From: Sinorhizobium fredii NGR234
GTDB lineage: Bacteria > Pseudomonadota > Alphaproteobacteria > Rhizobiales > Rhizobiaceae
Assembly (NCBI RefSeq): GCF_000018545.1
Contig: NC_012587.1
Location: forward strand, 2,542,001-2,606,000
DNA length: 64,000 nt
Direction: 5' to 3'
Under the pieces are notes generated by a model. That model was not told the DNA's origin, did not search any database, and was given only the letters and a program-made list of their open reading frames with translations. Positions within the stretch are counted from its first letter, which is position 1, and the number at the start of each line of letters is the position of its first letter. A program made the translations under genes and the position numbers. Below are positions 34,300-43,001 of the stretch, one piece after another.

Positions 34300-35976
34300 T
34301 TGACGATCCTTTCCGCCAATGCACGCAAGAAGATGCACCTGATCTCCGGGGGCGCGCTCGGCTCCTTCGTGCTCCTGCGTTTTTTCAACCACTCCCTTGG
34401 CCTGATCTCGATCGGAGCGATGGAAGCCGGCCGGCGAGTCTTCACGCTCATCTGGCAGAGCGTGCCCGGAACAGTTCTGCTATACGGCGCCCTGCTCCTG
34501 CATTTCCTGATGGCCCTCGACAGTCTCTATCGTCGCCAGACGCTGAGGATGCCGGTCGGCGAAGCGCTGAAGATCATCTTCGGGCTGAGCCTGCCCTTTC
34601 TGCTGATACCCCATGTGGTCGCCGCGCGCGTGGAGCCGCTGCTGACCGGAGTCGCTGCCGACTATCCCCAAATTCTGCGCGCCCTCTGGTCGACCTCGGC
34701 CGGCACGACCCGCCAGACGATCGCGCTGCTGTTCGTCTGGAGCCACGCTTGCCTCGGCGCCTGGTTCTGGATGCGCGGCCGAGACTGGTTTCCACGCTAC
34801 GAATTCCTGCTCTACACCGTTGCCCTGCTCGTGCCCATCTTCGCGCTGCTCGGCTTCGTCAACGGCGCCCGCTCTCTTGGTCGCGACTATGCCGAACATG
34901 GCGGTTATGGCGACAGGGCCTATGTGAGTGAGATGCGGCCGCGGGTCGATCCTGCCCTGGCCGAGAACATCCGGCTCGCCTTCTATGCGGGCTTTGCCGG
35001 CCTCATCGGCGGGACCTTGGCGGTGCGGGCCCTACCTGCGCGCGGCCGCATCCGCGTGCGCTATCCGGACGGGCGAGTGGCCGCGGTGAGCCGCGGCTTC
35101 AGCGTGCTCGAGGCAAGCCGCGCCGCCGGCATCCCCCACGTCTCCATCTGCGGCGGCCGCGGCCGCTGCTCAACCTGCCGGGTGCGCGTCATCGAGGGTC
35201 TCGACGGCCAGCCGGCGCCGGAGACAGCGGAACGTGCCACCCTCACCCGGATCGGCGCGCCCGACAATGTGCGGCTCGCCTGCCAGTTCCGACCCACCCA
35301 GAATGTCACCGTCGTCCCGATTCTCGATACGGACAGTCTCGGCATAAAAACGCAGCTTGCCCGGCAGAACGGCGGCGGGCGCGAACGGCGCGTGGCCGTG
35401 CTCTTCTGTGACCTGCGCGATTTCACCCGGATTGCCGAGCACAAGCTGCCTTATGACACTGTGTTCCTGCTGAACCGCTACTTCGCAGTGATCGGCGAGG
35501 CGGTGGAGAGCTCCGGCGGCGTCATCGACAAATTCATCGGCGACGGGGCACTGGCGATCTTCGGGCTGAAGACACCGCTTCCGGACGCATGTCGCCAGGC
35601 GCTCGCCGCGACCGTGCGGCTATCGGCGGGCATTCGTACGCTCAACCAGACATTCGAGGGCGAACTCGAGCAGCCGCTGCGGCTCGCGATCGGCCTGCAC
35701 GCCGGACCCGCCATCGTCGGCGAGATGGGCTACGGCCAGGCGACCTCCCTGACGGCGGTCGGCGACACGATCAATACGGCAAGCCGGCTGGAGGGCCTGG
35801 CCAAGGAACACGATGCCGAGCTTGCCGTTTCGGTCGAACTCGTCGAACGCGCCGGCCTCAGCCTCGAGGGCTACAGGCGCATGGACATAGGCCTGCGCGG
35901 CCGGAAAGCGACACTTGAAACGTGGATCGTCGAGGATGCCGCACGGCTTTCCGAGGTCATGCCGGCGCAGGATTAG
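34300..35976 (+). CDS. cyaC: Membrane diheme adenylate cyclase with 2Fe-2S domain (CyaC type)
   Basis: 558 residues from a TTG at 34300; an ATG at 34333 would remove 11. Three parts. (1) Residues about 15-240: a six-helix membrane anchor with His31, His68, His105 and His149 in successive helices, the pattern of a diheme b quinone-reactive anchor. (2) About 248-345: a ferredoxin-like 2Fe-2S domain with Cys284, Cys290, Cys293 and Cys328 (SICGGRGRCSTC). (3) About 363-545: a class III cyclase domain with metal Asp371 in VLFCDLRDFT and FIGDGALAIF. S. meliloti CyaC is known as a quinone/redox-regulated adenylate cyclase of this design. Upstream are an inner weak leader and no co-transcribed gene. 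Confidence 0.92.
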   Translation: MTILSANARKKMHLISGGALGSFVLLRFFNHSLGLISIGAMEAGRRVFTLIWQSVPGTVLLYGALLLHFLMALDSLYRRQTLRMPVGEALKIIFGLSLPFLLIPHVVAARVEPLLTGVAADYPQILRALWSTSAGTTRQTIALLFVWSHACLGAWFWMRGRDWFPRYEFLLYTVALLVPIFALLGFVNGARSLGRDYAEHGGYGDRAYVSEMRPRVDPALAENIRLAFYAGFAGLIGGTLAVRALPARGRIRVRYPDGRVAAVSRGFSVLEASRAAGIPHVSICGGRGRCSTCRVRVIEGLDGQPAPETAERATLTRIGAPDNVRLACQFRPTQNVTVVPILDTDSLGIKTQLARQNGGGRERRVAVLFCDLRDFTRIAEHKLPYDTVFLLNRYFAVIGEAVESSGGVIDKFIGDGALAIFGLKTPLPDACRQALAATVRLSAGIRTLNQTFEGELEQPLRLAIGLHAGPAIVGEMGYGQATSLTAVGDTINTASRLEGLAKEHDAELAVSVELVERAGLSLEGYRRMDIGLRGRKATLETWIVEDAARLSEVMPAQD

Positions 35977-36053
35977 GACTGGCCTATCCTGCTGATCCTT
36001 TTGCAGATTCCTGCCCCTCATCCCGCTGCCGCGACCTTCTCCCCGTTCCAACG

Positions 36054-37426
36054 CTAAGGCATATACACATCGCGCAGCGCCCATCCGTCGGCGCAGGCTC
36101 TGAAGTAGGCCAAGCCATTGAAGAAGGTGATCGGTCCGGGCGGTTTTGAGGATGCGTAGCCGTTCCAGCCGCCGAGCTTGGCGATGATCCAGGCGGCCCA
36201 GGCGAGCGAGCCCATTGGATGGGGATTGGCTTGAAGGCGGGTCTTGCCCTTGAAGCGCTGCTGCAGGGCGGTGAGCGTGTCGATCTCGCTTGGCGTGAAG
36301 ACCAGGCTGGCCGACTGCCGGTCCTGACCGCTGCGGGCCTGGACGAGCTGCATGACGATGACGGCGGCCTTGGCGGCGATGGCGACGAGCTTTTCCAGCC
36401 GTGCCGCCGACTGCAGCTGGCTATCCTCGACCTTCAGGCCCTGTTGCTTCATCACCCGGAAGAACTGCTCGATCACCCAGCGTTGCTTGTACCAGGCGAC
36501 GATCTGCCAGGCATCGGCGAACGTCGCCACCGCATGCGTCGTCAGGATCAGCCAGCTGAGCGGCTCGACGCCGGCGGGCGGGGAGGGCTCGACGACCTCG
36601 ACCCAGCGCAGCGTCACGCCGTCCGGCAGGGCAGCCGCTTCGAGGTTTTGCGGCCGCCGGATCGTCGCCTCGCCGAAGCGCAAGGATAAGTCCGCCTGGC
36701 GCGCCGGGCGGTCGGCCCGCTCGCGCAGCTCCACCGTCCGGCTGTCGCAAAACGCCACCTCGGCGGCGGCCCGGCGCAGCGTGCCGCCGCCGCTGAGGGC
36801 ATGATCGTGCATCACCCGCGACAGCAGATGGAAGCGCTCCTCGGGCAGCCGTGCCCACATCACGAAGAAGTCCCCTTCCCGATCGGTGATGGCGGTGACC
36901 CGCGTGGCGCTCGCCAGAACCGCCTTGGCGGCCTCGGCCGTCTCGACCCAGCGACGCGATTCCTTGGCGCTCAACGGCCGGCTGGCATGCGGCGGCAGCG
37001 CCTCCGTCCCGCGCGTCCACACCCGGCCGCCCACCAGCCCCAGGCAGCTGCCGGTCTCGGCATCGAGCGCCAGCATCGGATGCAGCAGCAGCCCCCAGCA
37101 ATTGCCCTTCTTGATCTTGCCCAGATCGCGCCGGTTGTCCGGCGTCGTCTGAAACCGGATCTCGCTGGTGTCCTGCAGCGCCAGCACGTGTCGGCCGGCC
37201 ACCGCCGCCCCGGTCGGCTCCCCCCAGCCGGCGATGATCCGCTCCACCGTCACCGCATCGTTGCCGAGAAAACGGCCGAAGCGGATTTCCTGCGAATGGC
37301 TGCCCGCCGCAAGCCGGCGCAGGCAGACCGTTTCGCGCAGCACCATGCCCTGGAGCAGCGCCGCCCCCCTTTATCGAGACGACGATCTCCAAATCCGCCC
37401 AGCGACCAGTCCTGGCCTATCTCCAT
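36054..37426 (-). pseudogene. IS4-family transposase, N terminus out of frame at a G6 run
   Basis: The main frame (36054-37346) encodes 430 residues with the DDE core: Asp in AITDREGDFF and the IS4 Y-(2)-R-(3)-E-(6)-K motif in YKQRWVIEQFFRVMK. The expected N terminus starts at the ATG at 37426 (MEIGQDWSLGGFGDRRLDKG) but runs into the wrong frame at a G6 run (minus strand, 37364-37369). A seventh G, or a -1 slip there, would join it as LDKGGAALLQGMVLRE. It is therefore either a one-base-deleted copy or a gene that depends on slippage. Translation from the internal ATG at 37346 would lack part of the DNA-binding domain. Confidence 0.8.
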
Positions 37427-37540
37427 CGGTGACGCTCCCGCAAATCAAAACGTCACCAAAGGAATCATACACGCCGCTCCCGCGAAATCCGATCATCACA
37501 ACCGAGTCAATCCGTCGCACCACTTGTGTATATGCCCTAG
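36054..37540 (-). mobile_element. IS4-family insertion sequence (1,487 bp)
   Basis: Terminal inverted repeats CTAAGGCATATACACA (36054-36069) and, reading inward from the right end, CTAGGGCATATACACA (37540-37525), 15 of 16 matching. It is flanked by a 10-bp direct repeat CGTTCCAACG at 36044-36053 and 37541-37550. Without the element and one repeat the site is a perfect 13-bp-arm hairpin (CCTTCTCCCCGTT/AACGGGGAGAAGG), so it inserted at the tip of a palindromic intergenic repeat. The transposase stop is formed by the terminal CTA. Confidence 0.92.
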
Positions 37541-37680
37541 CGTTCCAACGGGGAGAAGGGACTCGCCGCAAGCTCTTAGTTCCCTCGCCTATCTGCGGCG
37601 AGAGGGGACGCGCCGGCGCCGCGAGTCCCCTTCGCCCCGCGTGCGGGGAGAAGGTGGCCGGCAGGCCGGATGAGGGGCAT
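37541..37680. repeat. Palindromic intergenic repeat region flanking the IS4 element
   Basis: Several overlapping stems of the TTCTCCCCG/CGGGGAGAA type, including CCCGCGTGCGGGG near 37636-37650 and GGCCGGCAGGCC near 37656-37668. The segment left of the IS (about 36015-36053, CCCCTCATCCCGC...) is the other part of the same repeat family. No coding frame. It probably ends transcripts from cyaC and the regulator gene. Confidence 0.6.
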
Positions 37681-37709
37681 TCCAGACACGGATAAAGCTC
37701 AGATAATCG

Positions 37710-38351
37710 CTACTCGCGCACCTGCAAACCGTCGACGAAGAGCCGCTCGAGAAAACGCGCCGCGTCCTCGAAGCGCCCCTCGCCGGCGTGCTCCTGGCCC
37801 AGCACCGCACGGACCTGCACGTCGAAATCGGCATAATGCTGCGTCGTCGACCAGATGGCGAAGATCAGGTGATAGGGATCGCAATTGGCGATCTTGCCGG
37901 CCTTCGCCCAGGCGCGGATGACCTCTGCCTTCTCGTCGACCAATTGCTTCAGCGGGCCTTTCAGCTCGTCCTCGATATGCGGGGCGCCCTGCAGCACCTC
38001 ATTGGCGAACAACCGGCTTTCGCGCGGGAAGTCGCGCGCCATTTCGAGCTTGCGGCGGATGTAGCTGCGGATCTCGGCGACCGGATTGCCTTCGGCATTG
38101 AATTCGCGCAACGGATCGAGCCAGGTATCGAGGACGCGGTCGATCAGCGCGCGGTGCATGGCTTCCTTGGTGCGGAAGTAATAGAGCAGGTTCGGCTTCG
38201 ACATGCCCGCCACTTCGGCGATCTGGTCGATGGTCGAGCCGCGGAAGCCGCTTGCCGAAAAGACCTCGAGCGCCGCTTCGAGAATCCTCTCTTCCTTCTC
38301 CTCCTGGATACGAGTGCGCCTCTGGGTTTTCGCCGCTCTTGGAAGTACCAT
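37710..38351 (-). CDS. TetR-family regulator, RutR-like
   Basis: 213 residues from the ATG at 38351 (MVLPRAAKTQRRTRIQ). The HTH at about 25-65 contains ILEAALEVFSASGFRGSTID and IAEVAGMSKPNLLYYFRTK, close to RutR. The C-terminal domain (PLREFNAEGNPVAEIRSYIR, FANEVLQGAPHIEDEL, IWSTTQHYADFDVQV) also follows RutR, the uracil/thymine-sensing regulator. It is divergent from the pyrimidine amidohydrolase/dihydropyrimidinase genes, with a near-consensus RutR box between them. Control of pyrimidine catabolism is inferred. Confidence 0.85.
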   Translation of the reverse strand: MVLPRAAKTQRRTRIQEEKEERILEAALEVFSASGFRGSTIDQIAEVAGMSKPNLLYYFRTKEAMHRALIDRVLDTWLDPLREFNAEGNPVAEIRSYIRRKLEMARDFPRESRLFANEVLQGAPHIEDELKGPLKQLVDEKAEVIRAWAKAGKIANCDPYHLIFAIWSTTQHYADFDVQVRAVLGQEHAGEGRFEDAARFLERLFVDGLQVRE

Positions 38352-38486
38352 CTCGCCCCCTGCCAATGCCCGCACGCTCGGGTGTCGTGGAGCACCTATG
38401 CCCAAAAATCGGACCCGCCATTTATTTGGGCAACAAACTGGTTTTTTTCTTTTTCCCGCTTGAGTGCCGCTACGGAAGTTGTAATG

Positions 38487-38502
38487 TTTACCAACCGGTC
38501 AA
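38487..38502. promoter_or_regulatory. RutR-type operator
   Basis: On the minus strand TTGACC-GGTT-GGTAAA, compared with the E. coli RutR box TTGACC-AnnT-GGTCAA: 11 of 12 half-site bases and identical spacing. It lies between the RutR-like gene and the amidohydrolase gene, 135 and 130 bp from their starts. Confidence 0.6.
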
Positions 38503-38631
38503 ATTATCAGTCAGATTGTCGGCAAAGGCAACGGCTGATCGAAGGGCACCAAGACAAAGCCCCGATTTGGCCGACGGGAACATGAGGGCTATCCCCCGGG
38601 GAGGGTCTAGCCGGAAAAAGAGGAGAACGCC

Positions 38632-39882
38632 ATGGCTGCACCTGGCGAGAATAGGCGCGTCAATGCCGACCGCCTGTGGGATTCGTTGATGGAAATGGCG
38701 AAGATCGGCCCCGGCGTTGCCGGCGGCAACAACCGCCAGACCTTGACGGACGCCGATGGCGAAGGCCGCCGGCTTTTCCAGTCCTGGTGCGACAAGGCCG
38801 GCCTTGCCATGGGCGTCGACAAGATGGGCACCATGTTCATGACCCGCCCCGGCACCGATCCGGATGCGCTGCCCGTCCATATCGGCTCCCATCTCGACAC
38901 GCAGCCGACCGGCGGCAAGTATGACGGCGTGCTCGGCGTCTTGAGCGGCCTCGAAGTGGTGCGCACGCTGAACGACTTGGGCATCAAGACCAGGCACCCG
39001 ATCGTCGTCACCAACTGGACCAATGAGGAAGGCGCACGCTTCGCGCCGGCCATGCTCGCCTCCGGTGTCTTTGCCGGCGTCCACACGCTCGACTACGCCT
39101 ATGCCCGCAAGGACCCGGAGGGAAAGGCATTCGGCGACGAGTTGAAACGCATCGGCTGGGTCGGCGACGAGGAAGTCGGCGCCCGCAAGATGCACGCCTA
39201 TTTCGAATATCACATCGAGCAGGGACCGATCCTCGAGGCTGAAAACAAGCAGATCGGCGTCGTCACCCACTGTCAGGGCCTGTGGTGGCTGGAGTTCACG
39301 CTGACCGGCAAGGAGGCCCATACCGGCTCGACGCCGATGAACATGCGCGTCAATGCCGGCCTCGCCATGGCCCGCATCGTCGAAATGGTCCAGACCGTCG
39401 CGATGGAGAGCCAGCCGGGCGCCGTCGGCGGCGTCGGCCAGATGTTCTTCTCGCCGAATTCGCGGAACGTGCTGCCGGGCAAGGTCGTTTTCACCGTCGA
39501 CATCCGCTCCCCCGACCAGGCCAAGCTCGACGGCATGCGCGCCCGGATCGAGGCCGAGGCGCCGAAGATCGCCGAGGCACTCGGCGTCGGCTGTTCGATC
39601 GAGGCGGTCGGCCATTTCGATCCCGTCACCTTCGATCCGAAGCTGGTCGCCACCGTGCGCGGCGCGGCCGAGAAGCTCGGCTACAGCCACATGAACCTCA
39701 TCTCCGGCGCCGGGCACGACGCCTGCTGGGCAGCTAAGGTCGCACCGACCACGATGATCATGTGCCCCTGCGTCGATGGACTCAGCCACAACGAGGCGGA
39801 GGACATTTCCAAGGAATGGGCCGCCGCAGGCGCCGACGTCCTCTTCCACGCCGTTCTCGAAACGGCAGAGGTTGTCGAGTGA
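38632..39882 (+). CDS. M20-family amidohydrolase (beta-ureidopropionase / N-carbamoyl amino acid hydrolase)
   Basis: 416 residues. Bimetal ligands as in the family: His87 in HIGSHLDTQPTGG, Asp98 in KYDGVLGVL, Glu132/133 in NWTNEEGARFAP, His194 in EYHIEQGPIL and a late His in DGLSHNEAEDIS. It hydrolyses N-carbamoyl-beta-alanine (or N-carbamoyl-L-amino acids) to the amino acid, CO2 and ammonia, the third step of reductive pyrimidine breakdown. It is followed by the dihydropyrimidinase gene and so assigned to that pathway; hydantoin catabolism is the alternative. AAAGAGGAGAACGCC precedes the ATG. Confidence 0.9.
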   Translation: MAAPGENRRVNADRLWDSLMEMAKIGPGVAGGNNRQTLTDADGEGRRLFQSWCDKAGLAMGVDKMGTMFMTRPGTDPDALPVHIGSHLDTQPTGGKYDGVLGVLSGLEVVRTLNDLGIKTRHPIVVTNWTNEEGARFAPAMLASGVFAGVHTLDYAYARKDPEGKAFGDELKRIGWVGDEEVGARKMHAYFEYHIEQGPILEAENKQIGVVTHCQGLWWLEFTLTGKEAHTGSTPMNMRVNAGLAMARIVEMVQTVAMESQPGAVGGVGQMFFSPNSRNVLPGKVVFTVDIRSPDQAKLDGMRARIEAEAPKIAEALGVGCSIEAVGHFDPVTFDPKLVATVRGAAEKLGYSHMNLISGAGHDACWAAKVAPTTMIMCPCVDGLSHNEAEDISKEWAAAGADVLFHAVLETAEVVE

Positions 39883-39967
39883 CATTTCACGGGGCGGGAC
39901 GAAAGTTCCGCCCTTTTTCCTGGCGGCTCCGCATCCGCCGAATGGACCATTGCGAGGGAACCAACCA

Positions 39968-41422
39968 ATGAGCACCGTTATCAAGGGTGGAACGATCGTT
40001 ACTGCCGACCTGACCTACAAGGCGGACGTGAAGGTCGAAGGCGGCAAGATCGTCGAGATCGGCCCCAACCTTTCCGGCGACCAGACGCTCGATGCGACCG
40101 GCTGCTACATCATGCCGGGCGGCATCGATCCGCACACCCATCTCGAAATGCCCTTCATGGGCACCTATTCCTCGGACGATTTCGAGAGCGGCACGCGCGC
40201 CGCCCTTGCCGGCGGCACGACCATGGTCGTCGATTTCGCGCTCCCCTCGCCCGGCCAGTCGCTGCTCGAAGCGCTGACCATGTGGGACAACAAGTCGACC
40301 CGCGCCAATTGCGACTACTCCTTCCACATGGCGATCACCTGGTGGAGCGAGCAGGTCTTCAACGAGATGGAGACGATCGTCAAGGACAAGGGCATCAACA
40401 CCTTCAAGCACTTCATGGCCTATAAGGGCGCGCTGATGGTGGACGACGACGAGATGTTCTCGTCCTTCCAGCGCTGCGCGGCGCTCGGCGCCCTGCCGCT
40501 GGTCCACGCCGAAAACGGCGACGTCGTCGCCCAGCTTCAGGCGAAGCTGCTGGCCGAAGGCAATAGCGGCCCGGAGGCGCACGCCTATTCGCGGCCGGCC
40601 GAGGTCGAGGGCGAAGCCACCAATCGCGCCATCATGATCGCCGACATGGCGGGCTGTCCCGTCTATGTCGTCCACACCTCCTGCGAGCAGGCGCATGAAG
40701 CGATCCGGCGCGCCCGCGCCAAGGGCATGCGCGTCTTCGGCGAGCCGCTGATCCAGCACCTGACGCTCGACGAGACGGAATATTTCAACAAGGACTGGGA
40801 CCATGCGGCGCGCCGGGTGATGTCGCCGCCCTTCCGCAACAAGCTGCATCAGGACAGCCTCTGGGCGGGGCTTGCCTCCGGTTCGCTGCAGGTGGTGGCG
40901 ACCGACCACTGTGCCTTCACGACGGCGCAAAAGCGCTCGGGCGTCGGCGACTTCACCAAGATTCCGAACGGCACCGGCGGGCTTGAGGACCGCATGCCGA
41001 TGCTCTGGACCTACGGCGTCAATACCGGCCGCATCACGATGAACGAATTCGTCGCGGTGACGTCGACCAACATCGCCAAGATCCTCAACATCTATCCGAA
41101 GAAGGGCGCGATCCTCGTCGGCGCCGATGCGGATCTCGTCGTCTGGGATCCGAAGCGCTCGAAGACGATCGCGGCGAACACCCAGCAATCGGCGATTGAC
41201 TACAACGTCTTCGAGGGCAAGACGGTCACCGGCCTGCCGCGCTTCACCCTGACGCGCGGCGTCGTCGCGATCGAAGAAGGGGCCGTGAAGACGCAGGAAG
41301 GCCATGGCGAATTCGTCCGGCGCGACCCCTTCCCGGCAGTCAGTTCAGCACTTACGACCTGGAAGGAAGTCACTGCGCCGCGCGCCGTGCAGCGCACCGG
41401 CATTCCGGCAACCGGCGTCTGA
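39968..41422 (+). CDS. Dihydropyrimidinase (D-hydantoinase)
   Basis: 484 residues. Metal site GGIDPHTHLEMP, the carboxylated Lys in TFKHFMAYKGAL, His in PLVHAENGD and VVHTSCEQAHEA, Asp in VVATDHCAF, and C-terminal GADADLVVWDP. It opens 5,6-dihydrouracil or dihydrothymine to the N-carbamoyl compound, the second step after PreTA. The ATG at 39968 follows GAGGGAACCAACC. A long upstream extension of this frame overlaps the amidohydrolase gene and is not protein-like. It shares an operon with the amidohydrolase (85-bp gap). Confidence 0.94.
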   Translation: MSTVIKGGTIVTADLTYKADVKVEGGKIVEIGPNLSGDQTLDATGCYIMPGGIDPHTHLEMPFMGTYSSDDFESGTRAALAGGTTMVVDFALPSPGQSLLEALTMWDNKSTRANCDYSFHMAITWWSEQVFNEMETIVKDKGINTFKHFMAYKGALMVDDDEMFSSFQRCAALGALPLVHAENGDVVAQLQAKLLAEGNSGPEAHAYSRPAEVEGEATNRAIMIADMAGCPVYVVHTSCEQAHEAIRRARAKGMRVFGEPLIQHLTLDETEYFNKDWDHAARRVMSPPFRNKLHQDSLWAGLASGSLQVVATDHCAFTTAQKRSGVGDFTKIPNGTGGLEDRMPMLWTYGVNTGRITMNEFVAVTSTNIAKILNIYPKKGAILVGADADLVVWDPKRSKTIAANTQQSAIDYNVFEGKTVTGLPRFTLTRGVVAIEEGAVKTQEGHGEFVRRDPFPAVSSALTTWKEVTAPRAVQRTGIPATGV

Positions 41423-41444
41423 CGGAATTCAGATGCTGCATTCG

Positions 41445-41879
41445 TCATCCGCCATCTGTGAGAGGATCGGCCGACACCAGCCCGTCCAGGTCCGGCAGCA
41501 GCACGACGCTTTCCTGCTCCTTTGGATCCGTCCGGGCGATGACTGCCGTACACGGACTGTCGGAAAGGTTGGCGGGCATGTGCGGAACGCCGGCCGGGAT
41601 GTAGAGCATTTCCCCGGCCTTGACGATCACATGCTCTCCGAGCCGGTCGCCGAACCAGGTGTGGGCCTCGCCGGAAAGCACGTAGATCGCCGTCTCGTGG
41701 CTCTCGTGGAGATGCGCCTTGGCGCGCGCCCCGGGCGGCATGGTGAGCAGATGCATGCAGATGCCGGTCGAGCCCACCGTCTCCGCGGCAATGCCTTCGA
41801 AATAGTCGAGCCCTTGCTTGCCGGCATAGCTGCTGCCCGGTCGCACGACGCGACAGCCAGGATTGGATGATCGAGACAT
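41445..41879 (-). CDS. Cupin-domain protein
   Basis: 144 residues, one cupin barrel. Motif 1 is AHLHESHETAIYVLSGEAHT (His/His/Glu metal site, with its G-x5-H-x-H-x3,4-E spacing) and motif 2 is GEMLYIPAGVPHMPANLSD (PAGVPH with the final metal His). Small stand-alone cupins act as epimerases, isomerases or dioxygenases; no substrate can be set. It is convergent with the dihydropyrimidinase gene and divergent from the ABC transporter genes, so a side role in pyrimidine or hydantoin metabolism is only inferred from position. Confidence 0.82.
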   Translation of the reverse strand: MSRSSNPGCRVVRPGSSYAGKQGLDYFEGIAAETVGSTGICMHLLTMPPGARAKAHLHESHETAIYVLSGEAHTWFGDRLGEHVIVKAGEMLYIPAGVPHMPANLSDSPCTAVIARTDPKEQESVVLLPDLDGLVSADPLTDGG

Positions 41880-42000
41880 GAGCGTTCTCCAGAATTCGCT
41901 GAAAAACCTTGACAAAGAGCCTTCTGCGGCAAATCCGCGATTGCATGTTGCCGGCCCGGATAGCAGTCTGGCACAGACAAATGACAATGAGAATCCATCC

Positions 42001-42792
42001 ATGACATCCAATCCCGCCTCCGTGGTCTCGGCCCGAAATCTCGGCCTGACGTTTCAGACCAGCGACGGGCCGGTCAATGCGCTGACGGGCGTCAATCTCG
42101 ATGTGGCCAAAGGCGATTTCGTTTCCTTCATCGGCCCTTCCGGCTGCGGCAAGACGACCTTTCTGCGCATCATCGCCGACCTCGAGAAGCCGACCGCCGG
42201 CACGATCGCCGTCAACGGCATGACGCCGGAGGAAGCCCGCCACAATCGCGCCTACGGCTACGTCTTCCAGGCGGCAGCGCTCTATCCCTGGCGAACGATC
42301 GAGAAGAACATCGCGCTGCCGCTCGAGATCATGGGCTACGCCCGGGACGAGCAGAAGACGCGCATCGAAAGGACCCTGGAACTCGTCAACCTGACGGGCT
42401 TTGGCAAGAAATACCCCTGGCAGCTCTCCGGCGGCATGCAGCAGCGGGCCTCGATCGCCCGCGCGCTCGCCTTCGACGCCGATCTGCTGCTGATGGACGA
42501 ACCCTTCGGCGCCCTCGACGAGATCGTCCGCGACCACCTGAACGAGCAGCTCCTGAAGCTTTGGGCGCAGACAAACAAGACGATCTGTTTCGTCACTCAC
42601 TCGATCCCGGAAGCCGTCTATCTCTCGACCAAGATCGTCGTGATGAGTCCGCGCCCCGGCCGCGTCACCGACATCATCGAGTCGACGCTACCGAGGGAAC
42701 GGCCGCTCGGCATCCGCGAGACGCCGGAATTTTTGGAGATCGCCCACCGGGTGCGCGAGGGGCTGAGGGCGGGACATAGCTATGATGAATAG
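42001..42792 (+). CDS. NitT/TauT-type ABC transporter ATPase (probable pyrimidine uptake)
   Basis: 263 residues. Walker A FIGPSGCGKTTFLR, Q-loop YVFQAAALYPWRTI (the PWRTI form is typical of the nitrate/sulfonate/thiamine-precursor class), signature LSGGMQQRASIARALAFDAD, Walker B LLMDEPFGALDE, H-loop FVTHSIPEAVYLS. The ATG at 42001 gives the normal start; a 46-residue upstream extension is open but unlike the family. It is the first gene of a four-gene transporter beside the pyrimidine-degradation genes. Confidence 0.9.
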   Translation: MTSNPASVVSARNLGLTFQTSDGPVNALTGVNLDVAKGDFVSFIGPSGCGKTTFLRIIADLEKPTAGTIAVNGMTPEEARHNRAYGYVFQAAALYPWRTIEKNIALPLEIMGYARDEQKTRIERTLELVNLTGFGKKYPWQLSGGMQQRASIARALAFDADLLLMDEPFGALDEIVRDHLNEQLLKLWAQTNKTICFVTHSIPEAVYLSTKIVVMSPRPGRVTDIIESTLPRERPLGIRETPEFLEIAHRVREGLRAGHSYDE

Positions 42793-43001
42793 CTGTTTGT
42801 CTGATTTGGCCGCTCCGCGATCGCGGCGGGGAAGAACCCCTCCCCAACCCCTCCCCACAAGGGGGACGGGCTTGGCCGTGTATGCCGCTCGGTTGAGTTC
42901 CAAAGACGCCTACATGTTCCTAACGATCCGCGAACACGTCGCCTCGTTACTCAGGGACCCCTCCCCTTCGAACCAGGCGCCACTCGGGACCGGAGGCGCC
43001 G

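Noticed and set aside
41863..42000. N-terminal extension of the NitT-type ATPase
   Set aside because: The frame is open, but the added residues do not resemble the family and overlap the promoter region of the divergent cupin gene.
42820..42870. C-rich stretch with CCCCTCCCC repeats before the first NitT-type permease
   Set aside because: It looks like part of a degenerate palindromic repeat but arms are imperfect and no function can be assigned.
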